Shown here: positions 16,898 to 25,224 of the stretch, in pieces
How positions within the stretch are numbered: position 1 is the stretch's first letter
How the letters are laid out: each line of letters opens with the position of its first letter
Assembly: GCF_963668085.1 (NCBI RefSeq)
Contig: NZ_OY764059.1
Coordinates: 1,302,001 to 1,366,000 of the forward strand
Direction of reading: 5' to 3'
DNA: 64,000 nt
Source of the DNA: an uncultured Ilyobacter sp.
Lineage (GTDB): Bacteria > Fusobacteriota > Fusobacteriia > Fusobacteriales > Fusobacteriaceae
The notes under the pieces: model-generated
Told to the model about the DNA's origin: nothing
What the model saw: only the letters and a program-made list of their open reading frames with translations
Databases searched by the model: none
Position numbers and translations under genes: made by a program

Positions 16898-17701
16898 CTA
16901 AGGCTTTATACCCATTATAAAAAATTTATTTTCATCGGCAAGTTTTATAGCTTCTTCCTGATCTAAAAAAAGCATCTTTCCAGCTTCTCCCACTATACCT
17001 TTCGCTTTTATCTCTATGGCTCTTCTTATCGTATCTAAACCCACTGCCGGGATATCAACTCTCATATCCTGCTGAGGTCTTGCCATTTTTATTATTATAC
17101 ATCCATCTCCGGCATAATTCCCTGCCCTCAAAATGGTCTGGTCTGTACCCTCTATTCCCTCTAAAGCTACAACTGAAGAGTCCTTACACACAACTGTCTG
17201 ACCTGCATCAAGCTCACTTAGAGCCTTGGCCGCTTCCATGCCCATTTTTATAGTTAAATCATCTTTTTTTTCAGGACCACAGTATGTATATACTTTATTT
17301 TTAAACATAAAATTTCCCAGTAGATGATTTTGTGGTAAAACTTTTATCCCACAAAGTTTTAATAGAGCTATGATACCAAAAAGAAGGGTCTCATCTTTAT
17401 TGTCAGGAAGTTTTTCCAAAAGCTTCTTGCCATAGTCGTCAAAATCCATATCACTGAAGAGAATGCTCTTTTCAACTTTCCCAAGCATAACAAGCTTCAC
17501 TATGTTGTTACCAAGCAAGTATTTTATGATCTCCCCTATACGCCCCACATTCATCATTCTGAAATTTTCATGTTCTTTTATCTCTTCTTCAATTGTATCA
17601 AAGAGGCCGATGGGAAACACTTTATATCCCTTTGCCCCGGCCTCTTTTAAGAAATAAAGGGGCAATTTTCCATTGCCCACTATTATCCCGATTTTTTCCA
17701 T
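16898..17701 (-). CDS. lpxI: UDP-2,3-diacylglucosamine pyrophosphatase LpxI
   Basis: 267 aa, DUF1009-type. It starts IGIIVGNGKLPLYFLKEA and has the C-terminal domain with GQTVVCKDSSVVALEGIEGT, GCIIIKMARPQQDMRVD and PAVGLDTI. LpxI hydrolyses UDP-2,3-diacylglucosamine to lipid X and UMP, replacing LpxH. Finding it in place of lpxH between lpxA and lpxB is typical of Fusobacteriota and alphaproteobacteria. Its ATG overlaps the lpxA stop as TAATG. Confidence 0.93.
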   Translation of the reverse strand: MEKIGIIVGNGKLPLYFLKEAGAKGYKVFPIGLFDTIEEEIKEHENFRMMNVGRIGEIIKYLLGNNIVKLVMLGKVEKSILFSDMDFDDYGKKLLEKLPDNKDETLLFGIIALLKLCGIKVLPQNHLLGNFMFKNKVYTYCGPEKKDDLTIKMGMEAAKALSELDAGQTVVCKDSSVVALEGIEGTDQTILRAGNYAGDGCIIIKMARPQQDMRVDIPAVGLDTIRRAIEIKAKGIVGEAGKMLFLDQEEAIKLADENKFFIMGIKP

Positions 17702-18474
17702 TATCTGGCGATCCCCCTGTCACTTTTTTCAATAAAATCTACAAGGTACATTACATTTTTATCTTCACCATAGGCTGCCTTTAGCTCTTCTACAGCTTCC
17801 TTTAAAGGCATACCAGATCTAAATATCAATTTATAAGCTTTTTTCAGATTACTTATCTCTTCATTGCTAAAACCTCTTCTTCGAAGACCTACTGAATTCA
17901 GCCCTCTGACTTTGGCCTTGTTTCCTTCGGCAAGAACAAAAGGACATATATCCTGATTTATTGCACTGGCTCCACCTGTCATAGAGTAAGATCCTATACG
18001 ACAGAACTGGTGTACAGGTGTCAGCCCTCCAACAAGAGCATTGCTGTCTACTGTCACGTGTCCTGCTAGAGTTGCATTATTTGAGAAAATACAGTTGTCT
18101 CCTACAATAACATCGTGAGCTATGTGAACATAGGCCATGATTAGATTGTTGTCTCCTACCCGAGTCTCCCATCGGTCTGTGGTTCCTCTGTGGATAGTTA
18201 CAAATTCTCTTATTTTATTGTTGTTTCCTATGATGGTTTTTGTAGGTTCACCTTTATATTTAAGGTCTTGAGAATCCTTCCCTATAGAAGCAAAGGAGTA
18301 TATCCTATTCCCCTCACCTATTTCAGTAATTCCTTCCACCACCACATGAGATTCGAGGAGAGTATTTTTTCCTATTTTAACATCCTTCCCTATTACACAA
18401 TAAGGTCCGATTTTTACTCCATCCTCAAGTACAGCTCCTTCTGCTATAATTGCTGTCTCGTGTATCTCAACCAA
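17701..18474 (-). CDS. lpxA: UDP-N-acetylglucosamine acyltransferase
   Basis: 257 aa left-handed beta-helix protein with many hexapeptide repeats from residue 5 to about 185 (for example GAVLEDGVKIGPYCVIG). The catalytic histidine lies in MAYVHIAHDVIVGDN, and the C-terminal helical domain starts near 195 (GLRRRGFSNEEI). It transfers the hydroxyacyl chain from acyl carrier protein to UDP-GlcNAc, the first step of lipid A synthesis. It lies 11 bp after fabZ. Confidence 0.96.
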   Translation of the reverse strand: MVEIHETAIIAEGAVLEDGVKIGPYCVIGKDVKIGKNTLLESHVVVEGITEIGEGNRIYSFASIGKDSQDLKYKGEPTKTIIGNNNKIREFVTIHRGTTDRWETRVGDNNLIMAYVHIAHDVIVGDNCIFSNNATLAGHVTVDSNALVGGLTPVHQFCRIGSYSMTGGASAINQDICPFVLAEGNKAKVRGLNSVGLRRRGFSNEEISNLKKAYKLIFRSGMPLKEAVEELKAAYGEDKNVMYLVDFIEKSDRGIAR

Positions 18475-18485
18475 TTTATTTCCTC

Positions 18486-18920
18486 CTATTTGTCCATGAT
18501 AGTGAAGGTAAATGATGCTTCTGTAACAACTTTCCCATCAACCTTTGCCACAGCATGTGCTTTTACTATATTTCTTCTCAGTTTATTTACGTTACACTCA
18601 TATACGATCTGATCTCCAGGTCTTACAGGAGCTTTAAATTTTACATTTTCAATAGCCGCGAAATAAGGCACCTGGCTACCGTTTGGTTCCATTACAAGTA
18701 CACCTAAACACTGTGCCATTCCTTCTACAATAAGTACTCCCGGCATAATAGGATGCCCAGGAAAATGTCCGTTAAAAAAATCTTCATTTATAGTAACATT
18801 TTTTATTCCTACTATTTTAAGTTCCTCTTTATCTAGCTCTACTATCTTATCCACAAGAAGAAAGGGATATCTATGTGGGATTCTCTCCATAATTTCCATA
18901 ACATTTAACATTCTTTTCAC
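18486..18920 (-). CDS. fabZ: (3R)-hydroxyacyl-ACP dehydratase FabZ
   Basis: 144 aa hot-dog fold enzyme. The active-site region NGHFPGHPIMPGVLIVEGMA contains the catalytic His and Glu, and HRYPFLLVDKI is the conserved N-terminal element. It dehydrates hydroxyacyl-ACP in fatty acid elongation and competes with LpxA/LpxD for the same substrate, which explains its placement between lpxC and lpxA. Start MKRMLNVMEIM; an internal ATG at MLNV or MEIM is also possible. Confidence 0.95.
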   Translation of the reverse strand: MKRMLNVMEIMERIPHRYPFLLVDKIVELDKEELKIVGIKNVTINEDFFNGHFPGHPIMPGVLIVEGMAQCLGVLVMEPNGSQVPYFAAIENVKFKAPVRPGDQIVYECNVNKLRRNIVKAHAVAKVDGKVVTEASFTFTIMDK

Positions 18921-18945
18921 TCCTTTTTCATCTTTTATATATTTT

Positions 18946-19782
18946 TTATAAATTGTTTAACAGCATTTTTTTTGCAAATTCTATATCAAGGGCGTGGCCA
19001 GCTTTTACTGCTACTATATGACCTTTTATAGGTCTGTTTAAGACCTTAAGATCCCCTATAATATCTAGCATCTTATGTCTTACAAATTCATCTTCGAATC
19101 TCAGTCCCCCAGGATTCAATACCCCGTCCTTTTTTACGACAATGGCGTTTTCCAAGGTTCCTCCAAGAGCAAGATTGTTTTTCTTTAGATATTCTATCTC
19201 ATAATCAAAACCAAATGTTCTAGCTGGAGCTACCTCTGTTTTATAAGTTTCTATATCTATCTCTTTTTCCAAAAGTTGGGATTTCAAGAAAGTATGTTCA
19301 AACTTTATAGAGTAAGTTATCTTGTATCCCTCATAGGGAAGGGCAATTATATGCTTGTCTCCCTGGCTTATGTATAGGGGTTCTTTTATGACTATCTCCT
19401 CTATATCAGACTCTAGCTCTTTTATCCCGTTTTTTTCCAATAATTCCACAAAGGGCTTTGCACTACCGTCTCCTATAGGAAGTTCATTTCCGTCTAGCTC
19501 TACATATAAATCTGTTATGCCATATATATAGAGAGCCGATAAAAAATGCTCTATGGTGTGTACACTGGCATTAAACTCATTTTTGAGATTAGTTCCCCTT
19601 GTGAGGTCAAAAGTATTATTTATATCCAATGTTATCTCGTTTTCTCCGTCTTTTAGATCCACTCTCTTAAAAATTATCCCTGTGTTTTCTCTAGCCGGGA
19701 TAAGCTTAAGTTTTATATTTTCACCTTTATGAAGTCCTATACCATTATAAACTATCTCATTTTGGATTGTTTTTCTCTTCAA
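18946..19782 (-). CDS. lpxC: UDP-3-O-acyl-N-acetylglucosamine deacetylase
   Basis: 278 aa. A zinc deacetylase catalysing the committed step of lipid A synthesis. Zinc ligands are visible in SVHTIEHFLSALY (first His) and RHKMLDIIGDL (His and Asp), with the catalytic His in GHALDIEFAK at the C terminus. N-terminal QNEIVYNGIGLHKGENI is the family opening. It lies downstream of the pcrA-like helicase gene and starts the lipid A gene run lpxC-fabZ-lpxA-lpxI-lpxB-msbA. Confidence 0.96.
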   Translation of the reverse strand: MKRKTIQNEIVYNGIGLHKGENIKLKLIPARENTGIIFKRVDLKDGENEITLDINNTFDLTRGTNLKNEFNASVHTIEHFLSALYIYGITDLYVELDGNELPIGDGSAKPFVELLEKNGIKELESDIEEIVIKEPLYISQGDKHIIALPYEGYKITYSIKFEHTFLKSQLLEKEIDIETYKTEVAPARTFGFDYEIEYLKKNNLALGGTLENAIVVKKDGVLNPGGLRFEDEFVRHKMLDIIGDLKVLNRPIKGHIVAVKAGHALDIEFAKKMLLNNL

Positions 19783-19863
19783 GTCAATCTCCTCTCATTG
19801 TAGCAGTCTTCAACAGCTTTCTTTTAGTTAAACCCTAACTTAAAAATAATCTTTATAGAGCAT

Positions 19864-22041
19864 TTATACTTTATTTATGAATTTATCTGCAGCCATAGTC
19901 AGGAATTTCTTTTTCCCTATACTAAACTCTACCTCAATTGTTTTGTCATTTATACTTCTCACGATTCCTAAGCCAAATTTTTTATGGGTAACCTTTTCAC
20001 CAACAGAATAAGGCAGGTTACTGCTAGATGCTTTTGATTTCCCGTCTCTAATAGGATTAAAATTCTCAATAGAAGATTTTACAGAAGGTTTCTTTTCTGG
20101 AGTTTTTTCTATTTTCTTCACGTTCATTAGCTCTACAAGGTGTCCAGGTATCTCATCCAAAAATCTAGACTGTGTCCTAAACTGCATCTGTCCATACACA
20201 AATCTCTGTTTTGCATAATACATATAGAGTTTTTCCTCGGCTCTAGTTATCGCCACATAGCAGAGTCTTCTTTCTTCTTCTAGCTGTGTCGGATCATATT
20301 CAACCTTTGATCCCGGGAAAACTTCATCTTCAACTCCAACAACAAAAACCACAGGGAATTCAAGCCCTTTAGAGTTATGTATTGTCATAAGCTTGACATA
20401 GTCCTTCTCCTCTTCAAGCTTATCTGTAGCACTTATAAGGGCTGTGCTTTCAAGGTATTCCCCCAAAGTCAGGTTTTCCTGGTTTTTTTCCATCTCACTT
20501 ATGGAGTTTCTCAACTCCTCTATATTTTCTATTCTAGACTCAGCTTCCTCACCGAGACTTTCCAGATATGAAAAATACCCTATTGTCTTTACAACTCCAT
20601 CAAAAATCTCTGAAACAGGCATATACTGACTTTCCTCTATGAAATTTAAAAGCATTGAATGAAATTCAGATAATACTATTTTCAGATTTTTGCTAAGGCC
20701 CTCTATCTCTTCTGACCTTCCTAATGCTTCAAAAATGCTGATGCCACTTTTTTCAGCAAAATCAGTTATTCTTTCTACACTTTTTGCACCTATTTTTCTC
20801 TTGGGAACATTTAATATTCTCAGCAAGTTTAGAGAATCTAAGGAGTTATTTATGACGTTCAGATAAGCCATTATATCCTTTATCTCCATCCTTTGATAGA
20901 ACTGCATACCACCAAAAACTTTATATGGGATGTTAAATTTTATAAAAAGTTCTTCAAAGGCTCTCGACTGTGCATTTGTTCTATAAAGTATAGTAAAATC
21001 CTTATAGTTTCTGTTACTGTTTTTCAGTCGGTTTATCTCCTGAAGAACCAGATAAGCCTCATGACGGGCATCGTCTGATTCAAAGACCCTTATCAACTCA
21101 CCTTTATTTTTTTCAGTCCAAAGATTCTTTCCTTTGGAACTCTCATTGTTTTTTATTATAGAGTTGGCAGCCTCTAGTATGTGAGCCGTGGATCTATAGT
21201 TCTGCTCAAGTTTTATTACAAAGGCTTCAGGATAGTCCTTTTCAAAATCCAATATATTTTGTATATTGGCCCCTCTAAACCCATAAATACTCTGATCCTC
21301 ATCTCCTACTACACAGATATTTTTATATTTTTCAGCAATTTTGTTTATAATCTGATATTGAATATTATTTGTATCCTGATATTCATCCACCATTATATAC
21401 TGGTATCTCTCCTGAACTTTCTCTCTTATCTTTTGGATGTCCATTAGTCTGTTTGTATTTACTATTATATCGGCAAAATCCATGGCGTTGTTATTCTTAA
21501 GCCCGGAATTGTATCTCTTATACACAGAAGAAACTGTTTTATAACTCTCTAAAAAACCTCTAGAATCCTTTTCATATTCTTCAGGAGTAATACCGTCCTC
21601 TTTCAATCTCGATATTATAGAGGCTATCCTTGCAGGAGTTATACTCTTGTCTATTATAACTAGGTCTTTCATTATATTTTTTATAAGTCTTTTTTGATCG
21701 TCTCCATCATAAATATTAAAGTTTGAATTATAGCCCAGTTCAACTCCATACATCCTAAGAAGTCTTACTCCAAAGGCATGAAATGTAGACACCATGACCC
21801 TTTTAGAATCTTCCCCTATAAGAGTTTCTACCCTTTCCTTCATTTCTTTCGCAGCTTTGTTTGTAAAAGTTACTGCAAGAATTTTATAGGGAGAGATCTC
21901 TTTTTCTTTTACCATATGGGCTATTCTATAGGTAACTGTCCTTGTTTTTCCGCTTCCTGCACCAGCTAGGATGAGTACAGGACCCTCTACCTTAGAGGCA
22001 GCTTTTTTCTGTTCATTATTCAAATTATCTAATATACTCAT
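19864..22041 (-). CDS. pcrA: UvrD/PcrA-type superfamily 1 DNA helicase
   Basis: 725 aa, full length for PcrA. Motifs run in order: Walker A AGAGSGKTRTVTYRIAHM (about 27-44), FTNKAAKEMKERV, Walker B DEYQDTN, GDEDQSIYGFRGAN, LEQNYRS, TIHNSKGLEFPVVFVVG and YVAITRAEEKLYM. The C-terminal segment (KVTHKKFGLGIV...) is the small RNA-polymerase-interacting domain typical of PcrA/UvrD. It translocates 3'-5' in repair and conflict resolution. It lies upstream of lpxC, separated by about 80 bp. Confidence 0.93.
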   Translation of the reverse strand: MSILDNLNNEQKKAASKVEGPVLILAGAGSGKTRTVTYRIAHMVKEKEISPYKILAVTFTNKAAKEMKERVETLIGEDSKRVMVSTFHAFGVRLLRMYGVELGYNSNFNIYDGDDQKRLIKNIMKDLVIIDKSITPARIASIISRLKEDGITPEEYEKDSRGFLESYKTVSSVYKRYNSGLKNNNAMDFADIIVNTNRLMDIQKIREKVQERYQYIMVDEYQDTNNIQYQIINKIAEKYKNICVVGDEDQSIYGFRGANIQNILDFEKDYPEAFVIKLEQNYRSTAHILEAANSIIKNNESSKGKNLWTEKNKGELIRVFESDDARHEAYLVLQEINRLKNSNRNYKDFTILYRTNAQSRAFEELFIKFNIPYKVFGGMQFYQRMEIKDIMAYLNVINNSLDSLNLLRILNVPKRKIGAKSVERITDFAEKSGISIFEALGRSEEIEGLSKNLKIVLSEFHSMLLNFIEESQYMPVSEIFDGVVKTIGYFSYLESLGEEAESRIENIEELRNSISEMEKNQENLTLGEYLESTALISATDKLEEEKDYVKLMTIHNSKGLEFPVVFVVGVEDEVFPGSKVEYDPTQLEEERRLCYVAITRAEEKLYMYYAKQRFVYGQMQFRTQSRFLDEIPGHLVELMNVKKIEKTPEKKPSVKSSIENFNPIRDGKSKASSSNLPYSVGEKVTHKKFGLGIVRSINDKTIEVEFSIGKKKFLTMAADKFINKV

Positions 22042-22082
22042 TTCTTAATTTCTCCTTAGGCATTATATCATAATAAATATTA

Positions 22083-23312
22083 CTAATCAATTATATAGTC
22101 TATGTGAATAATCACGTCTCTCAACTCATCAAAATCTGAAAGAAGAGAGTATTTAACATCATCTGCAAGGGTATGGGCCTCGTATACTGTCATGTCTTTA
22201 GAAACCCTTATGTGAAAAGACAAAAATATCTTATGTCCCGATACCCTCATCAATATATCATGGATATTTTTGATCTCGGTGTTGCTGTAGACATACTCCT
22301 CTATTTTCTCAATAAACTCCTTATCCTGTTTATCTAGGATGTTGTTAGAGGTTTCCATAATAATATGTATGCCTTCTTTACCTATAAATAAGGATACCAG
22401 AATACTCATTATGGTGTCAAATACGGGGTTGACGTATATGGACAGCATAAGGCCTAGGACTACACCCATAGAGGATACTGCATCACTTCTATGCTCCCTA
22501 GCATCTGCAAGTACCGCATCACTTTTGGTTCGTAAACCTATCCGTTTTTTATATAGATACATATAATATTTTATAATCACTGAGAAAAGTGCCACATAGA
22601 TTGTTATTTTTAGAGGTTTTACAAAATCTACACCTTTTACCAGTGATAATACACTGTCTCTTACCAGTTCAAAGGCGGTGAGGACAAGCAGAACTCCAAC
22701 TATATTTCCCGCAATACTCTCTATTTTTTCATGCCCATATGGATGATCTTCATCTTCAGGAATATTTCCAAAGTATACACTGAGAAGTATAACTACAGAC
22801 CCTACCACGTCTGAGATAGAATGAAAACCATCGGCAATAAGAGCCCTACTTTTTCCAAATATACCTACTATAATTTTAAAAACCGATAAAAGTACATTTA
22901 CAAATATTGATATCCAAGTTCCCCTTACACTGTCTTTTAATCTTTCATTTTTTTTCTGTATTCCGTCATATGTCATTGCATCTTTTTCTATATAGAATCC
23001 CTTTTTTTCAAAATAACTTTTTTCTACAATCTCCTCAATTTTTATAGAATCTATTCCGTGTTTCAAGGCATAATTAATCACATGATCGAGAAGTTTTGTT
23101 CCCAGGGACTGATATCTTTTTTCTTGTTTTACGAATATTCTTTTTAGGATATAGCCCTCTGCAGTTTCAAGTATAAGAGCGTAGGCAGATATATCTTTTT
23201 TATCTGTAAGGAGAAAATATTTTCCTTTTTCTTCATAAACAAACTCCCTGTCCATATCCCTCAGTGTTGACAGGTTGCCCCCTAGTTCTCCTCCACTCAA
23301 TACTCTATACAC
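22083..23312 (-). CDS. GNAT-like acetyltransferase domain fused to a CDF cation efflux transporter
   Basis: 409 aa. Residues 1 to about 125 look like a GNAT fold: ILKRIFVKQEKRYQSLGTKL resembles motif A (R-x2-G-x-A/T), followed by SYFEKKGFY, typical of the GNAT C-terminal part. Residues about 128-409 are a cation diffusion facilitator with six membrane segments. Its two HxxxD metal pairs are in ADGFHSISDVVG and DAREHRSDAVSS, and a cytoplasmic C-terminal domain follows. CDF proteins export Zn, Mn or Fe by proton antiport. A GTG start follows GGGAGGTAGGCT. The single continuous frame makes the fusion real in this assembly; the role of the N-terminal domain is unknown. Confidence 0.82.
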   Translation of the reverse strand: MYRVLSGGELGGNLSTLRDMDREFVYEEKGKYFLLTDKKDISAYALILETAEGYILKRIFVKQEKRYQSLGTKLLDHVINYALKHGIDSIKIEEIVEKSYFEKKGFYIEKDAMTYDGIQKKNERLKDSVRGTWISIFVNVLLSVFKIIVGIFGKSRALIADGFHSISDVVGSVVILLSVYFGNIPEDEDHPYGHEKIESIAGNIVGVLLVLTAFELVRDSVLSLVKGVDFVKPLKITIYVALFSVIIKYYMYLYKKRIGLRTKSDAVLADAREHRSDAVSSMGVVLGLMLSIYVNPVFDTIMSILVSLFIGKEGIHIIMETSNNILDKQDKEFIEKIEEYVYSNTEIKNIHDILMRVSGHKIFLSFHIRVSKDMTVYEAHTLADDVKYSLLSDFDELRDVIIHIDYIID

Positions 23313-23334
23313 AGCCTACCTCCCTTTACTTATA

Positions 23335-23365
23335 AAAATAGAGAAGAATATTTATTATTCTTCTC
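23335..23365 (-). terminator. Terminator-like hairpin between SRP RNA and the CDF fusion gene
   Basis: GAGAAGAATA-N5-TATTCTTCTC perfect hairpin (23341-23365), followed on the minus strand by TATTTTTAT. It probably ends the SRP RNA transcript or its read-through. Confidence 0.6.
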
Positions 23366-23400
23366 CCTTTAAATTTAATTATATCCAAAAAATAAAAAAA

Positions 23401-23590
23401 GTGTCGTGAACCGACCTTCGAAAAGAGCCGATCCGCAACACCCGAAGTAACAGGCTTAGTGCTGCTTCCTTCCAGATCTGACACGGTTCACCGGCACTTC
23501 GCCGTGCGGGACTCTTTTCTCCAATCGGGTTCACCTCTACAAAGCTGTAGATTATGAGGTAACGCTTACTTACCTCGGCTATCACGACAG
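23401..23590 (-). ncRNA. ffs: Signal recognition particle RNA, large form with Alu-like domain
   Basis: The universally conserved SRP54-binding hairpin is present on the minus strand (GTGTCAG, GGAAGGAAGCAGC; plus-strand complement at about 23461-23473). The 5' part (GCCGAGGTAAGTAAGCGTTACCTC) resembles the Alu-domain fold of Bacillus-type SRP RNA. The 5' and 3' ends pair (GTCGTGA with TTCACGAC), and a T7 run follows at 23400-23394. About 190 nt, much longer than the 4.5S RNA of enterobacteria. Exact ends are approximate. Confidence 0.93.
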
Positions 23591-23646
23591 CTATAAATAT
23601 ATCATAATTTTAAAGATGAGTCAATAACTTTTTATTCCTATATCCT

Positions 23647-25014
23647 CTAATAAATGAATAATTTAGCCATCCCCAGAAAAATGAAAAACCCTAAGGCATC
23701 TGTTATCATCGTCAAAAGTATAGAACTTCCTACTGCAGGGTCTGTGTTCATCTTTTTCAAAAAAAGAGGGATCATTGTTCCACAAAGTCCTGCTATGGCA
23801 AAGTTTACAAGAATGGCTATTCCCATTATTATTGAAATTTTAAAATTTTTGAACCATAAATAAGATCCACTAGCAACCAGAACTGCAAAGATAAATCCAT
23901 TCATAACTGCCACAAGTATTTCTTTTACAAGACTCTGTAACCAGTTGCTGTTATCTACGTCTCCAACTGCAAGCTGTCTGACCATTACTGTAAGAGCCTG
24001 GTTTCCAGTATTGCCTCCCATAGAAGCCACTATAGGCATGAGAACCGCAAGTGCGGGCAATCCCTCTATAGTCCCCTGAAATCTGCCGATTACCGAAGCT
24101 GCAAAAAATGCAGTACACATATTTAGAAACTGCCACTTCCCCCTGTTTCTAGATACATTCAAGACTATTTTTCCAGTTTCTACATCTTCGTCTACACCGG
24201 CAAAATTATAAATCTGTTCAGTGGCCATTTCCTGAACTATATCATATATGTCATCCATGGTAATTCTACCTAATAGGTATCCATGGTCATCTACCACAGG
24301 AATTGCCGAGAGGTCATACTCTCTAAAAAGTTTTGCTACATCTTCTATATCATCTACATCTCGGACATATCTCGGCTTATATTTCTCTGGAGATTTGATT
24401 ATAAGTTCTTTGAAACTGTTTTCTAGATCAAAAAGTATAATGTCCTCCAAAGATATAGTGGCCACAAGATTTTTATAATCCCCAGTTATGAAAACACTAG
24501 AAACATTTTCTAGTTCTCCGTTTACTTTTAAAATTCTAAATCTTTCTATTGTCTCCTTAACTGTCTCAGAATCACTTGCAACAAATACCTCAGTCTGCAT
24601 ATAGGCCCCGGCCTGATCTTCTTCATAGCTTTTTAGAAGTTGAATCTCTTCTTGTTCCTTATAATCCAAGCCTTCTAGTATCTCAGCAGCGAGTTCCTCA
24701 TCGATATCCTCTATATCTTGAAGTAGGTCTGTAGCATCATCTGACTCCAGTTTTTTTATCGTACTTACGAGTTTTTTTACTGATAGAGCCTCTAGGGCTT
24801 CCTCTAAAACATTTTCACTTAGACTAAGAAGTATGTCTCCTAGGTCCTTACTTGGCATTCTTTTTATATATTCTAAAAATTTTTCCTTATCTAGTTTTCT
24901 GAGCCTGATAAATATTTTTGAAAGTTCCGAGTAATGAAGCCGTTTCTCTCTCTGATTTCTTAAAAAAGCTTCAAGCATATCTACTAACTGATTTAAATCT
25001 CTTCCTATACGCAT
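23647..25014 (-). CDS. mgtE: MgtE-type magnesium transporter
   Basis: 455 aa. An N-terminal superhelical MgtE_N domain (about 20-130, with repeating DLLQDIEDIDEELAAEILEG units) is followed by two CBS domains (about 138-255, SAIPVVDDHGYLLGRITMDD). Five C-terminal membrane helices follow (about 285-455), with the pore-lining PIVASMGGNTGNQALTV. It imports Mg2+ and is gated by Mg2+ binding to the cytosolic domains. It has its own promoter at 25087. No M-box riboswitch was found in the 180-nt leader, so control is probably at the protein level. Confidence 0.94.
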   Translation of the reverse strand: MRIGRDLNQLVDMLEAFLRNQREKRLHYSELSKIFIRLRKLDKEKFLEYIKRMPSKDLGDILLSLSENVLEEALEALSVKKLVSTIKKLESDDATDLLQDIEDIDEELAAEILEGLDYKEQEEIQLLKSYEEDQAGAYMQTEVFVASDSETVKETIERFRILKVNGELENVSSVFITGDYKNLVATISLEDIILFDLENSFKELIIKSPEKYKPRYVRDVDDIEDVAKLFREYDLSAIPVVDDHGYLLGRITMDDIYDIVQEMATEQIYNFAGVDEDVETGKIVLNVSRNRGKWQFLNMCTAFFAASVIGRFQGTIEGLPALAVLMPIVASMGGNTGNQALTVMVRQLAVGDVDNSNWLQSLVKEILVAVMNGFIFAVLVASGSYLWFKNFKISIIMGIAILVNFAIAGLCGTMIPLFLKKMNTDPAVGSSILLTMITDALGFFIFLGMAKLFIY

Positions 25015-25086
25015 ACTTCCACCTGCCTTCCTATGAAATAATTATGATTAGTTTTTTTATGTTAGAATTAAAAACGGGCGCATTAA

Positions 25087-25115
25087 ATTATAAACTCAAA
25101 TCCTTATTTTAACAA
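25087..25115 (-). promoter_or_regulatory. Promoter of mgtE
   Basis: Minus-strand TTGTTA (25115-25110), 17-bp spacer, TATAAT (25092-25087), about 75 bp before the mgtE start. Confidence 0.75.
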
Positions 25116-25190
25116 GGAGAAATTATATTTTACATAATTTCTACTACAATCTCTTTTTATAAAGTATTTTTTACTTTTCCAGTTGATCTA

Positions 25191-25219
25191 TTAAAAAACC
25201 TGCCTTTATCAGACAGGTT
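25191..25219 (-). terminator. Terminator of the AsmA-like gene
   Basis: Minus-strand AACCTG-TCTGATAAAGG-CAGGTT followed by TTTTAAT, directly after the stop at 25225. Confidence 0.75.
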
Positions 25220-25224
25220 AAAAT

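Noticed and set aside
25015..25190. Possible magnesium riboswitch (M-box) before mgtE
   Set aside because: None of the conserved M-box blocks was seen; a sigma70-type promoter is close to the gene.
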